From Enoplolaimus lenunculus (Eukaryota; Nematoda; Enoplea; Enoplida; Thoracostomopsidae), in assembly GCA_030248215.1 (NCBI GenBank), contig JASANG010004012.1, forward strand, positions 124,001 through 188,000: a stretch of 64,000 nt of DNA, written 5' to 3'. Shown in pieces: positions 43,195-55,425 of this stretch. The notes beneath the pieces were generated by a model. The model saw nothing but the letters and a program-made list of their open reading frames with translations. It made no database searches and was not told the DNA's origin. The translations under genes and the position numbers were made by a program. Each line of letters starts with the position of its first letter. Within the stretch, counting starts at the first letter, position 1.

Positions 43195-46100
43195 ATGCTT
43201 AAAAGATTGGATTCATTGTTTGCGGTTTTCGTGATTGTTTTACATATGCAGAGCTGTGGCAGATGTTTGGCATCTCGTCTTGAAATTGTCCCTCGAAAAA
43301 TATATCAGTGTGGCTCAAACGATCAGTGTCACCGCGTCCGAGATTCACAATCTATTCCGCCCAGCGAACGTCTTGGGTTAACAGTTTGCCGGTTAGGATG
43401 CGGTCGTTACGGAAGCTTATGGCCTCGGCCAACTGGACCAACGGTTTTAGGCAAACAACTTGAAACCGTACAACTTGACGGCATCAGTTTTATTGAGCGA
43501 CCTGGAACCGCTGCTGGTGAACAATTTCTCCGTCAAATACAGTCAGGATTTGTTCAAACGTTACATTCAACATTCGCCAAATACAAGCGAAACCTTGAAC
43601 TCAGCAAAGTATCAGCGTTGCCAATGGCAATTGATGTTTTCGTGCAACAACTGAACATTGAATCGTTATCGCTTAGTCTGGATAGCGATGAATCTTACGT
43701 ACTGCAGACCAGTTGTTCACGTGATAAGATTAAAGCAAAAGTAACATTCGGTTTTGATGCTTCTTAAAAGCAGAGACTAAAACTTTTCCAAAATCACAAA
43801 TTACGCTTGTGATGGTGTCGAACGCAAACGAAATACATTTTAAGAATGGATATTTGTCGTTGTTACAATGAAGTTTAGTTTTATAGACAAATTTAGAGCA
43901 GAAATTTGTCTGCTCCGTATTTGCGGCCAATAAAGTCTTACCTTTTGTGCAATGAAACTATTAAATGTGGTAAAAGATTTATTCAAAAATACTACAAAGG
44001 AGAGCGAGAATTAAAATGCGATTTGAAAAAGAAGACATTAAACTGGCGATTTATCAATTAATTTTTGGTTTAATTTCAGGTTTCTGCTCAAACGGTATTT
44101 GGTGCCCGACACGGCTTAGAAACATTAACTCAACTGATTGGTTACAATGACGCTGATGATTCGTTGCGGATTGTATGCCATTCATCAATAACTGACCGTC
44201 CTGTATTTGCTTATCGCGGGGTTTTAATTGACACTGGACGGAACTTTATCCCAATCAGCGATCTTCAGCAGTTAATCAACACAATGGCATCGAACAAATT
44301 CAACAGACTTCATTGGCATATCAGTGATTCACAGTCGTTTCCTTTACAGATTATTTCGTTACCAAATATGACCCGATACGGTGCATATGATCACAATAAG
44401 GTTTGTTGTTCAGGAATCGCGATGATTTCATTTAACAATATTACGCAGTTGTGTACAAGCTTGAATAGCGGTTTAAGCTGACTTGACTTGCTTAAAGTGA
44501 GCGGAGTCAATGTTATTGGAAGCGAGCAGTATACACGTGATTTTAAAATATTTTAAACAATGATTGAAAATATCACAAGCTTAACAACGCAATACAAACA
44601 GCATCGGTCAACTTTACAACCCCACACAGAACTGGGGGCAGGTAAAAAATTCAGCTCTTTTCGGTTTTCTTTCTGTCATCCGGTGTTCCCCCCGAAATGG
44701 TTTATTTTGAAAGTTTTTGCACATTTTAACTTCTTAGAACCTTTCCTGTCATTTCTCAGCCGAATTTAAAATTTTGAAAAATACGACTTTTTAATGTCCC
44801 AAGGTCCCTCTCCATTGGAGACCGCAACAAATTTTTGCCAAAATCTTAAAAATATTGAAAGTTTTGCAGAAACATGACTGAAGTCCAACTCTGAATTAAG
44901 TCAATTTTGAGATAAGTCAATAAACAGATTTAACCTTACCGGCCACAATTTGTGATCAATTGGCAGCCCCTGGAGTTGCGAACTGTCCCATTTTAAAGTT
45001 ATCACTGGTGACTCAAAATTAAATCAGACTTCAGAAACTGTTCATTAATTACGCAAGTTAGAATTTGACTAAGTCATGTTTCTGCACTCCAGCTATTGGC
45101 TAAATACTTAAGTGAGTCTAAGGTTGCTAGGTTTACTGTAGCCAGTTGTCTAACAGATTATGGTCACATAACTGATTAGGCTCGCTATGAGTGATTCGGG
45201 ACGGCGCCAAATCAGTTACTCAAGATTAACTCCCCAATCATAAACCCGGAAACCATACAATTTGCACCGTTCAACTCATCTCCGCATGCTGCGTCGAATG
45301 ATATATTTTTTAATTTTCAACAATAAACTCGAATGTCATACGACGTTAGCTTACCAACTACCGCTTTCAATTAATCAATGTGCACAAAGGTCGGTATGTC
45401 ACGTGATACTGCGGGTGATTTATACGAGTATCACATGATATTTAGCGGGACAGTGTAATCTTTCAGTACTACTGAATAAATGGAAAGTTCAACGACAGAG
45501 GTACAGATGTGCTTTAAATACCAAATATACGACTGCAAATCGTTTATGACACAATATTGCTTAGAACCACAAGCTTCATAACTGCAAAATTCAAATTTCA
45601 AATTCTAATCATATGATATTCGTAGACAATACCTCGAATATCATGTGATATTGAAGAACAAAAGGTGACCTACACATGACAATACTAGACCAATACGAAT
45701 TTTTGAATGCGATGTGGGACTATAACCAGACAAAATGTTAAACCATAGTGTAATGGGGCAGAACGTGTCCCAAACTTGCCCGGTTATAACGTAAACCCCG
45801 CATGACATCGCAACCTGTGTACGGAACAAACACGAAATACACAGTGTTGAATAATTGTTGCGGATACTTGCAGAAGAACGAATGCCAGGTTCGAATTCCA
45901 GCTTGAAATTTGATATCAGATGAAATAAAAGATATTAAAACGAGAATGACCAAAATGTGTAACAACAATGACACAAAAATTGTTACGCAAATTTGCAGCA
46001 GAGGCGTAGCGGGAAAGATAACTTTCACAATCCCGCGCTTTAACCAGTAAAATTTTTTGTCCACAGGCAAAACAGCGCAAAATTGCTCAACCCGCAACCC

Positions 46101-49077
46101 ATTTTCACCCATCCCTGTTTTTAATTGGTGTTCAGAAAAAATTTGTCTGTTGTCGCTTGGCCTTGGCTGATTGCACATAAAGGTCTCTAGTAACTCATAG
46201 GGAGCAATGTAGCCAGTTCAACTTGACTGGGGTCGGGAAATGTTTCAAGAAGATCATACAAGAGTTTTCACTGAATTACAAACATATTTTGTGCATTTCC
46301 TATTTTGAGATCTGTAATCGTAGAAATTGTTCAGTTTGGCAACCTGTCCGTAATTGGTGATTGGTGCAATGCATATTTGAGAATATGAGTCTAAATTTGA
46401 ATTTGTAGGTTTATTATCAAGACGATGTTCGCCGATTAGTCAATCATGCTCGCACCCGAGGGATCAATATTGTCCCTGAAATTGACGCCCCCGCCCACGT
46501 TGGCCAAGGCTGGCAGTGGGGTCGTGGAACGCCATTGGGTGATTTACTGCTCTGCCATAACGAGTCCCCGTCTGCGTGCTCTGGTTTGCCCTGCGGATAC
46601 TTGAATGTCTCGAATTCAAATGTCCTTGACGTTTTGTCAAATATTTACCAAGAAACGCTGAATTTGTTTGCACCTGACATATTTCACATGGGAGCAGATG
46701 AGGTACTTTGATACATTTTACTTATTTTAAAGGTAAATAATAGTTCCGAAATCGTATTATATTGTAAATAAATCTAAATCAAATGCGAGTTTTTGATAGA
46801 GCAGAGCTGAGACCTGGAGGAATATATAACGCTTGAAAAGGATCTATTGGCAGGGTTCGTCGGAAGAAATATCTGCCAATATGTGACATGTTTTATTTTA
46901 GCAAACTTTTCGGATTTATGCGTTGCATCGGACTACATTCAAGAAGTATACTTAATCTTTACGTTTCATATATGGGCCAATGTATAGAACAGGGACGTAA
47001 CAGCAGTATAAGCCTGTTCTTAAACCTAACGCTAAGCCTAAGCCTAGCAAAAAATACTCTGAATCTTTAAGTTTAGTCAATGGCAGTCCCGGAGATAAAC
47101 GTTCCGCCAAGATCTTTACATGGTTCCACATCGGTTACAATATTAAACGGTAATAACAAGCATAATGCAGGAAATCCGGTTGTCCCATAACCGCCGCGTG
47201 CCGGCGGACGTAATCCAAAGGGTGGCTCTGTAGTTGGCTCGCGGCGTTGTTTGAAACCAGACGACGGCGCAAGTAAGAAAAGTTTGCTTACAAATTACTA
47301 TGCAGTCTAATTGAGTAATTCACACGCGTATGCCGTATGCCTTCGGATTGCATTGGACAGCAATGAATAGCATAAAATGTCAAAAAGTATAACATCACCG
47401 TAAATGCTGTCAGGTCAAATTCGATTGCTGGAATCGCACAGCGGCTACAAGTGACTGGGTTATTCGCCAAAATTTACCGCGCACCGAAGAAGGCTTTCAA
47501 CATTTGTGGGCACAATTTCAACAGAAGGCTCTCGAACGCCTGGCAGCAGCAAATCACTCGTACCATGGCTACTCACCGCTTGAAATTGCAATTTGGTCAA
47601 GTCATTTGACACAACCAACCGCAGCGCGACGGCATTTATGGTCAAACTACGGACGCTACATCGTCCAGTCGTGGGCAAAATCGAGTAGCTATGAAATTCC
47701 TGATTTACTAAAACAAGGATTTCGAGTTATTGTCAGCAATTCAGATGCGTGGTTTTTGGATTGCGGAGACGAAAGTTGGATCGCTGAGGGTGGAAATTGG
47801 TGCTCACCGCACATACACTGGGGAACGATGTACAATAATAGGCCGTATGCCAGTTTGAAAGGTATTTGTTATGACATTTATATTATTCAACCGTAGTTTA
47901 TTTGAATCTACGTAACAAGCAGTATGCTCCAAACACGTACAAGCATCCCCTAAAAGCGGCACAATACGCAAAATAAATTGTCTTAACATTTCAAGACACC
48001 TACTTTCTTAAATTTTGAAGACATAAAAATCTTGTATTTCAGTCATTAATAGCCTTAAACGGCTTAGAAATTTGTTTGTTTTAAATGGTTAAAACATAAA
48101 TGTGTTATATTCAAGAAATTACTATTTACCATTTATAAGAAACAAATTTCTTTCTTTCTAGAAATTAATTGTCTTATTTTCAAGACTAATTTTCTAATTT
48201 TTTTGTATGTAAAAAAGATGTTCCCTTTATTTTCTTAAAAGGGTATATAAATAATCAAATTTCAAAGATGTTTTGAGTTAAGCTAAGGCTTTTCCCAACC
48301 TACGCTTGCGTATTGGACGTATCTTAGGTTGCAAAATTAGGATATTGGGATGAGCTTTAGTCCCCAATTTTGGAGTTGCTTTCCATGCCAAATCTCTTAT
48401 AAACATGAATTGCAGCAATTTATGGCGACATCATAACAAAATTAGAAACGAATATTTGATTACTTCCTAAACCATTATTCTTGATTTTCATTGGCTCAGG
48501 GAAATGGCATATAAGCAACCAGTCGGAACGCGGTGCAATCCTTGGTGGCGAAGTTGCAATGTGGACAGAATCTGTGGATGCGGCAAGTGTTGAGTCTCAA
48601 ATATGGCCTCGAGCAGCTGCGGTCGCTGAACGGCTGTGGTCAGATCCGGAAGAATGTTTTCCGGCCGCTGTTCAACGATTCAGTGAGCACCGAGAGCGAA
48701 TGGTTCAACGTGGAGTCCGCGCAGATGCCCTGCATCCATACTGGTGTCATCAACGCCCAAAATCTCAAAGTTGTCTTCTGCTTGAAAAACGGACTCAAAC
48801 TGGTTTGGACAGTTCTTGTGCTGTTAGTAAAGGACGACTCAAATATAAACCGATTCATCGTAATTTGTTCGATTCAACTCGTAAAACAAACAAATTTCTA
48901 CCCAAAAATTTAAGACGGCAGAAGCAAAAACGATTGAATAACGTAGATTCACTGACTGCTGACAACTTACAACATGAAAATCACAGTAACGTTCGATCTC
49001 ACACTGCAACTGGTTCAGTATATTTAGAGTTGGTTATCGGTGCTTTTATTACAAGTCATTTGGTATTAACTGTTTAG
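43195..49077 (+). CDS. Beta-N-acetylhexosaminidase, GH20, chitin/N-glycan type (5 exons)
   Basis: Secreted or membrane-anchored GH20 enzyme that removes terminal beta-GlcNAc/GalNAc from chitooligosaccharides or N-glycans. Exons 43195-43740, 44080-44400, 46409-46702, 47414-47861 and 48500-49077 splice in phase to 728 residues. Residues 1-25 are a signal peptide or anchor. GH20b-like domain: about 60-200 (ends FGARHGLETLTQL). Catalytic barrel: RGVLIDTGR (228-236), LHWHISDSQSFP (259-270), EIDAPAHVGQGW (313-324), HMGADE with the catalytic Asp386-Glu387 at the exon 3/4 border, NSDAWFLDCG, GGEVAMWTE and RAAAVAERLWS. It most resembles arthropod chitooligosaccharidolytic and fused-lobes hexosaminidases. 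Unusual: GADE where GGDE is common, and a basic linker ending in a hydrophobic tail (LVIGAFITSHLVLTV) that suggests a GPI or membrane anchor. The second intron is 2 kb and full of repeats. Confidence 0.95.
45300..45815 (+). repeat. Repeat family J, copy in hexosaminidase intron 2
   Basis: Phrases GGTATGTCACGTGATACT, TAGCGGGACAGTGTAATC, ACAGATGTGCTTTAAAT, ATATCATGTGATATT and the end CGGTTATAACGTAAACCCCG are shared with 29415-29764 and 63590-64000. No open frame is supported. Confidence 0.6.
46975..47126 (+). mobile_element. TAAGCC MITE (family A) in hexosaminidase intron 3
   Basis: GGCCAATGTATAGAACAGGG at the left, about five CTAAGCC-type units, CAAAAAATACTCTGAATC, and GTTCCGCCAAGATCTTTACATGG at the right. 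The array is shorter than in other copies. Confidence 0.78.
47990..48250. mobile_element. Family C-like palindromic repeat in hexosaminidase intron 4
   Basis: TTTCTTAAATTTTGAAGACA, ACAAATTTCTTTC and TCAAGACTAATTTTCTAATT resemble the two arms found at 60497-60660 and 63054-63110. Ends unclear. Confidence 0.35.
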
Positions 49078-49327
49078 GGCTTAGCGAGAGGAAATCATTA
49101 TGGAGGGTTCATTAGCAGATTTAATTCATAGATAGCACTAGTATGGTACAGCTCTTTTCGTTATTAGACGTTGCTTGATCTAGAAACTTGGAACAGGTAG
49201 CAAATACGTGTTCTGATAGCGTTCACTAAAATGATTCTCTGAAATGGTTATTTTATTGACATACAATACCATTAATCTAAATAGTCAGATCAATACAGCC
49301 AGTTGATGATAGTCATGATAGCCATGA

Positions 49328-49510
49328 CCAATGTAAAGAACAGGAGCGTAACAGTATTACAAACATATTCCTAGGCCTAAGCCAAAGCCTAAGCGTAAGA
49401 ATAATCACATTCCTAAGCCTAAGCCTAAGCCAATCAAAAAATAGTCTAAAGCTTAAGCTCACTATTGCAGTCCCACAGAAAAACGTTCCGCCCCTGATCT
49501 TTACATGGCC
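49328..49510 (+). mobile_element. TAAGCC MITE (family A), full-length
   Basis: GACCAATGTAAAGAACAGG to GTTCCGCCCCTGATCTTTACATGGCC, imperfect inverted ends of about 25 bases. Two blocks of CCTAAG hexamers (about 49373-49402 and 49417-49432) flank AAGAATAATCACATT. Flanks ATAGCCAT and ATCGCCAT match at 7 of 8 positions, an 8-bp target duplication. Confidence 0.88.
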
Positions 49511-50541
49511 ATCGCCATGAGTAAGAAAACACTACGATGAATTTTTTATATTTTGGACCCTTATGACAACAAATTCTTGTTGCAGTTTTACAAAATTTGT
49601 CAATATTTGTTATGGTATGATCTCTGACAATATGGCAGTTGATAAAGCATAGAATTTGGTCGAATTGTCACGTTTCCTTCAGTAATAAAAGTGCATCATT
49701 TTGTAATTTATGTTGTGTTTTATGGTTCTGATAAATTTGTTCTTATTAATAAATTAGACTTCATACTGCAAAAATATGATTAATTTTGACTTGAATATGA
49801 CGCGAATTTCCTTCAACTTAAAATACTTTCGATGCATTCGTCAGCTTCATAGCAGATTGATACAGTTTTTTAATTGCAAAAAATTTCAAAACCGTAGCTT
49901 CAGCACTGCAACGAAAAGGCGATTTAGCAACGCTTGAGACGCTAAGGCTGGATACCTTTTAAGCCATTTTCAGTGTCAGTTTATGTATTTTTAAGAAAAA
50001 TGTTTTCTACTGATACTGGCGGACAACTTATGGCAAATCTTACATTAAAACAAATTCCAATGTACATTATTAAGTAAAAATTACCGATATATACCCGTAT
50101 ATCCGGGCATCCGAAATGAAATTTAAATTTCGGATATAAAGCGAAATTCAATTTTGTACTGTTCACTTTTTTGAATCTAAACATTTGTGAGTTAATAAAG
50201 CATTTTTTAACCTGTTTAGTTTTAAATACAGGGCTACGGAACTGAAGAACTCTGCTGTAAGCGTAAAACTTTCAATAATAAATTAGATAACATCACTGTT
50301 ATGTTGTTGTCTTTAGTTCCAAAGACTTGCACGGGAACAATCATATTGACTAAATCCATCTCAAAACCTGAAGCTATTTGATTTTTGAATATAATATTAG
50401 CGTTTGCTGTAGTCTCTTGCGGTTTAGTTCCGTTTGATATGCTTAAAGCTGATGTACCTAATAGAGAGGTTTCAAGTGCACCGTTCCACAAACTATACAT
50501 TGATAAGGTATTTTTGTGTTCCGTGCCTGATACATACACGG
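49511..50541. other. Intergenic, no gene seen
   Basis: 50083-50112 has ATATCCGG-type repeats like family G without ends. Otherwise featureless. Confidence 0.35.
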
Positions 50542-50671
50542 CAGGGTGCAACCGGAATTCCAGTTCCGGTAGGGAAATCTGGCATTTGTCACTATACGGA
50601 TCCGGTAATACATCCGGTATTTTTTACTTTCGGGTTCAGGTTCCGGTGTTTTATAATTCCGGAGCAACCTG
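50542..50671. mobile_element. hAT MITE family G, 130-bp copy
   Basis: CAGGGTGCAACCGGAATTCC at the left and TTCCGGAGCAACCTG at the right. Flanks ATACACGG and ATACACAG give an 8-bp duplication with one mismatch. The interior repeats TTCCGGT and ATCCGGT. Confidence 0.78.
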
Positions 50672-51964
50672 ATACACAGGGTAGGAACAAAATTCCGATC
50701 AATCAAAAACATAAAATATGAAAAATTGACGATTCACAGTAGCTTCGATTATGCATTGTAACTTTTAGCATAAATCAAACTGAATTGACCTGAAAGTAAT
50801 TTATTAACAAATTTTTTCACTCAATTGATATCATTTGCCAAGGTTATTTGGATTCTGAATGCAACTTTAACAATATTTTACTTAGCTGGATTAGTAGGAG
50901 CGCTTAACACTGCGCTAAAAGATGCACAAATTAAGATTTTAGGTAATTATCGTATCTGGATAATCGGTAATCGTTTCTTTTGATTTCATGAATTGTTTCT
51001 GATTTCATAAATGTTTCACCGTCTCTGCGCTTTGACCTTAAACAGTAACAGCGTTTGTTAATTTACCGTTTAATTTCATCACAAGGCGACCATTTCACAA
51101 ACTTTCGTAAGAATGAACAGAGTAACATTGGTCCGTTTTACTATCGGGACAAATGGTAATTTGTGGTGGGAGTTCAGCAACGCCACAGTTTTTTAATTCT
51201 TAGCCGAGTGGCTGGTAGAAAATTCCAAAATTTCGGACAAAGACGCAGTATTTTAATAATGGAAAACCCTCACGAGCTAAGTAAAACAGGGTTTAATCAC
51301 ATTTTTATGAAAATTTCCACACATAACTGAGATTTTATGTCGGTTTGTTTGATGTTATGTCAGTAGGCAGTTAAGCATAAAAACAAAACTCCTCACATGG
51401 AGTGAGCTGCATATATATACAAACATACGTATTGGGTTCATATTATAAGTGGGGCACTCGGAACACGTTTTGTCAATGTTGATTCGACGTCAGCATAAAA
51501 TGTTGTGATCTGAATAACTTTTATGTAGACAAAATGTGAATGTAAGACGACATTGACTTACAAATCCCTATTCTCTAGTAATCATCGTACTTATACCTAC
51601 AAACAGCAATATGACATATGATACCATGGGACATTTATATGAGAATGTTAAATGACATTGCGAAATTCAACCGAATATCACATGTTATTACACAAGACAA
51701 TCAAAAGTGGTGCAAACGAATAAAATAATGAAAAGTCAGACAATGTTGCTTTAAGTAATTTCGAAAATCTGAATTAAGTTCGATTTTGCTGTTTCTGGTG
51801 AAAATGTTGTATGAATATATTCCTAAGTACAAATAATTCAAACTTTAAATTTTAGAATTAAATGATACAGGACGTTTAGGTTACTTTACCATAACCTTAC
51901 AAACATTTGTAAATATGGCAAATGATACTGACGAGCCATATTTTGAATATCATATGTACCGTAA
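50672..51964. other. Intergenic; family J fragments
   Basis: 51605-51700 carries CATATGATACCATGGGACATTTATATG, split by divergence, and ATATCACATGTTATT, similar to family J. No gene supported. Confidence 0.35.
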
Positions 51965-52955
51965 GTTTCAGTGAGTTGATTTTAACTCAGAATGAGTTGA
52001 ATCATCTAGTTTGAGTTAGGACTAACTCAGAATTTTTAGCTAATTAAATTCATTCTGAGTTAATTCGCCAACTCACCCAGAGTCAATTCAACTCAGAGTA
52101 AGAATCAACTAAACTCAGAGCGAGTTAATGTTTACCGATAGTAATTCAGAAATAACCAACTCGCTAGCTGAATTGATTAGTCAACTCATTGGAATTTAGA
52201 GTGTGATATTGCGGTGTGTGCAGACAAAATGTTACCCGCTATTGTAAAAAAACAAAACGTGTTGTGCGTTGCACCAAATATACCGTAAACCCCGCATAAG
52301 CAGAAGTTATTTGAGCGTTGATTTCCTAAATTTAAGGTGAAACAGAAAATACTTTCAATAACAAAAGACGACAGATTGAATAGCTGAATTTCATCCGTTT
52401 TCTTAAAAGTTAAAACTCTGTATTTCAATGAGTTGATTTTAACTCGGAATGAGTTGAATCACTCAGTCTGAGTTAGGAGTATCAGAACACCGAATTTTGA
52501 GATGATTCAATTCATTCTGAGTTCATTAATCAACTTACCCCGAGTCAATTCAGTCATTTACGTGCCACAATTAGTGATAATTGTCATTTATGGACTCTAA
52601 TTAGGGTTTAGATACTCTATCCGCTTACGGACTCTTATTAGGGATACGGACTCCTATTGATCGGGACTCGAAATGGGGACCCCGCTCTTATTACCCCTCC
52701 CCTCTTATTCGGGTCAATACAGTAAAACAGGGAATGTCACATCAGGATAGCATTTATAGTGGATCAAGGTGCAGACAAAATGTTACCCGCTATTGTAAGA
52801 AGGACAAATCGTGTTCCGGATCGCCCCAGATATAACGTAAACCCCGCAACAACAGGAGTTATTGCCTAAATTTAAGGTGAAACAGAAAATACTTTCGATA
52901 GCGAAAAACGACAAATTGAGTAGCTAAATTTCATTCGTTTCCTTAAAAGTTAAAA
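51965..52955. repeat. Tandem duplication of a composite repeat block
   Basis: Unit 1 (51965-52424) and unit 2 (52425-52955) both begin with a GAGTTGATTTTAACTC palindrome block (family E). Both continue with GCAGACAAAATGTTACCCGC, CGTAAACCCCGCA and the same tail CCTAAATTTAAGGTGAAACA to TTCCTTAAAAGTTAAAA. Unit 2 additionally holds a family M repeat (about 52575-52735) absent from unit 1. Non-coding. Confidence 0.75.
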
Positions 52956-54355
52956 GATGCACGAGATTAAACACCGCTTCTACCATCCGCAGAACAAATT
53001 TTTATTTTAAAATAATTCATTAATTAAAAAGAACGTCTGTTACAGTAACCCATATCATATAAATTATTTTCTTCATAATAAAACCAACATCGCGTGCGAC
53101 CACCTGAGAAACGGTTGATTTGGAAACAGTTTATCACTGAATATTTGGTCGTATAAAAACGAAAGCCACCGTAAAGAGAGCAACTCCATGACAGTAACTT
53201 GAACAGAAATGGAAATGTCTGAAACTGTCAGGGGACGGCTCTCTTAACAGACTCGTAAACTTTCGCAACATTTTTGTTAAATTCATCTTTGTCAAAGCGA
53301 AGCCAACTTCAACCACACGAAGCTAATCAGTGTATTAAAAAGTAACATTTTAACGCCAATAATAATTAAATTTAATTGTTTAAATAAATAATATTTTACA
53401 ATCAAATTAATTGCTCTCTTCGACAAAGGGAAAAGATTACTTGATTAACGTTATGTTGCTTCCTCTTTTCAATATTTATTGCTGAAATGACCAAAGGCTT
53501 TAAAGGTAAACATCCGCGAAATGAATTATTCGTCGATGGCTGTTACAGGTGTGTGGAACAGGTTATAACGAACATTATAATTTTGTAGCAAGAGAATAAC
53601 ATTCAGCAGTATTAACCATTGGGTCACTTTTACGGTTTGCCATCTGATTTTGTTCAAAGATAACAGAAAATTAATGTTCTATAAAACAAAACTGCAATAA
53701 AACTGCAATTTGTAACTTTTTCATAAGGAATATTTAGGGTTAATCAAGTTTTACAGAAGTTGACAAAATTTATCTGAAATAAACGACAATGAAAACTTCA
53801 GATCAGGGACCTTTCTTACCTTCTAAGCATCTGTCTATACAAATGAAACCGGTAACTAAAATGTTTGATTAGAAAGCCTGGTAAAAATTTGCACGCCTCT
53901 GTTGTGTTAGCAGAAAAATTACACATCTTTGAAACTTTATACTTCAGTATCCGTTTCCTGTTTCCGTTTCCGTTATTTTTTATCCGTTTACACCCTGATA
54001 TCAAGCTGTCCTGTACGCGAAATGAACACAAATACCCAAATGCGTGGTCAAAGCCTGTCGTAGCAAGTGCGGGCTCCTATGCTCATATAATTGTGAGATA
54101 CCAAAGTTGAAATACAAATTATAGAAAAAATAGCCAAGAGAACATATATTTTGGTTAAACATTCCAACTTTGAGCGAATTTGAGCAAGAAACAACAGGCT
54201 TTGTTGATTATTTTCAATAAAAAATGTTTAGTTTGAAAAGCGCTTCTATTAAGAAATGTGTTAAACGCACACGTTTGAATAAAATAGCGTTAAAACAGCG
54301 GTTAGAATTGTGCAAGCAATTTTGCGAGCGATCCGATTGATAACCCAGATAGCAT
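52956..54355. other. Intergenic; family G fragment
   Basis: 53948-53997 has TCCGTTTCCTGTTTCCG and the hAT-type right end TTACACCCTG; the left end is missing. No other feature supported. Confidence 0.35.
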
Positions 54356-54433
54356 TTATGTATTAAAATCAAAGGTGAACTTGTAGCCCGTCTCATTCGC
54401 CCAGCATATTTTGTAATCGAATTCATCAATGCG
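54356..54433 (-). CDS. Terminal exon candidate, unidentified protein
   Basis: After a TATCTTTTCAG acceptor the frame encodes RIDEFDYKICWANETGYKFT, then FDFNT and a stop. It has coding-like composition and one Cys. Just upstream, 54534-54457 is open after TTTTGTTTTCAG (GFKAKVDCCGIPYNGKSF..), but joining the two by the only nearby GT would need a 23-base intron, which is implausible. They may be alternative last exons or the donor may lie earlier. Family not recognised. Confidence 0.3.
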   Translation of the reverse strand, partial: RIDEFDYKICWANETGYKFTFDFNT

Positions 54434-55184
54434 CTGAAAAGATATAATTAAAGAACGGTATTTTGATGGATAATGCGGACAAATGATTTGCCATTATAAG
54501 GAATGCCGCAACAATCCACTTTTGCCTTGAAACCCTGAAAACAAAATTAATATCAATCTGAAGGTAAAATTTTGGGTTTAATTAATACCTGAAAATCTCT
54601 CAAACACTGATATTAGCAATAAGCATTTTATAGTAAACAAATGCCTTTAAGTTTAAATAACATTCAGTATAATATCAAGGTTCCATAACGGCTGTGTTGT
54701 AATTACGTAAAGCTTAATCACACATTCGTTAAAAACGCCTTATGCCAATAACATGTCCGGAAAGTTGGGTTTACGGTATACACCCAAAAGGCGTATAATG
54801 AAATGATTAAATTTATGTTTTGGTCCAAGTAAAGGCCTCAGACCTACGAATTTATTCGGAACCGCAGCAAAATTTGTCGAAAGACGTGACTCAATGTGCG
54901 TTCTGAATACAAACAGTAATACTTTGTTGGGCATAAGCACGGATGCTTGCCAAATTTCGGCGAAAATAAATGTTATCAATTTTGGGTTGAACATGCGAAC
55001 CACTGGTGTTTGGTTCATAGGCGGAGCCAATGTTCAGTTTTGAAGAGAACCACGCCGATTACTCAATTAAACGGTTTCGTAACTTTATTTGTCCAAGTTA
55101 ACATTTCATTATGGACAGTCTACTGTATGAACTAAACACCAATTCTGTTATGTTTCGGCCCTTGAAATGCATTCCTTCTGTAAT

Positions 55185-55425
55185 CGGTTAGGTTTACGTT
55201 AGTTATAGGCTTATCCTTATGCTAAGGCTTAGGTTTAGTGTTGAACTTATGAATACGCTCAATACTACTGTTGCACCCCACACATTAACATTGCCCAAAA
55301 GGGACAAACCATTTTTTGCTGGACTAATGATTCTGCTTAGGCTTAGGATTGTGCATACGTTGAGACTCTTAAGCGTAGGCTAAGGATTAGGAATATGCTT
55401 AATACGCCGCTCAATGTAACATTGG
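55185..55425 (-). mobile_element. Two decayed family A pieces
   Basis: GCTAAGGCTTAGG and CTACTGTTGCACCCC (55185-55290), then GCTTAGGCTTAGGATTG, TTAAGCGTAGGCTAAGG and CCGCTCAATGTAACATTGGC (55325-55425). Both run minus-strand with family A block order. The second keeps the CATTGGC end. Confidence 0.55.
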
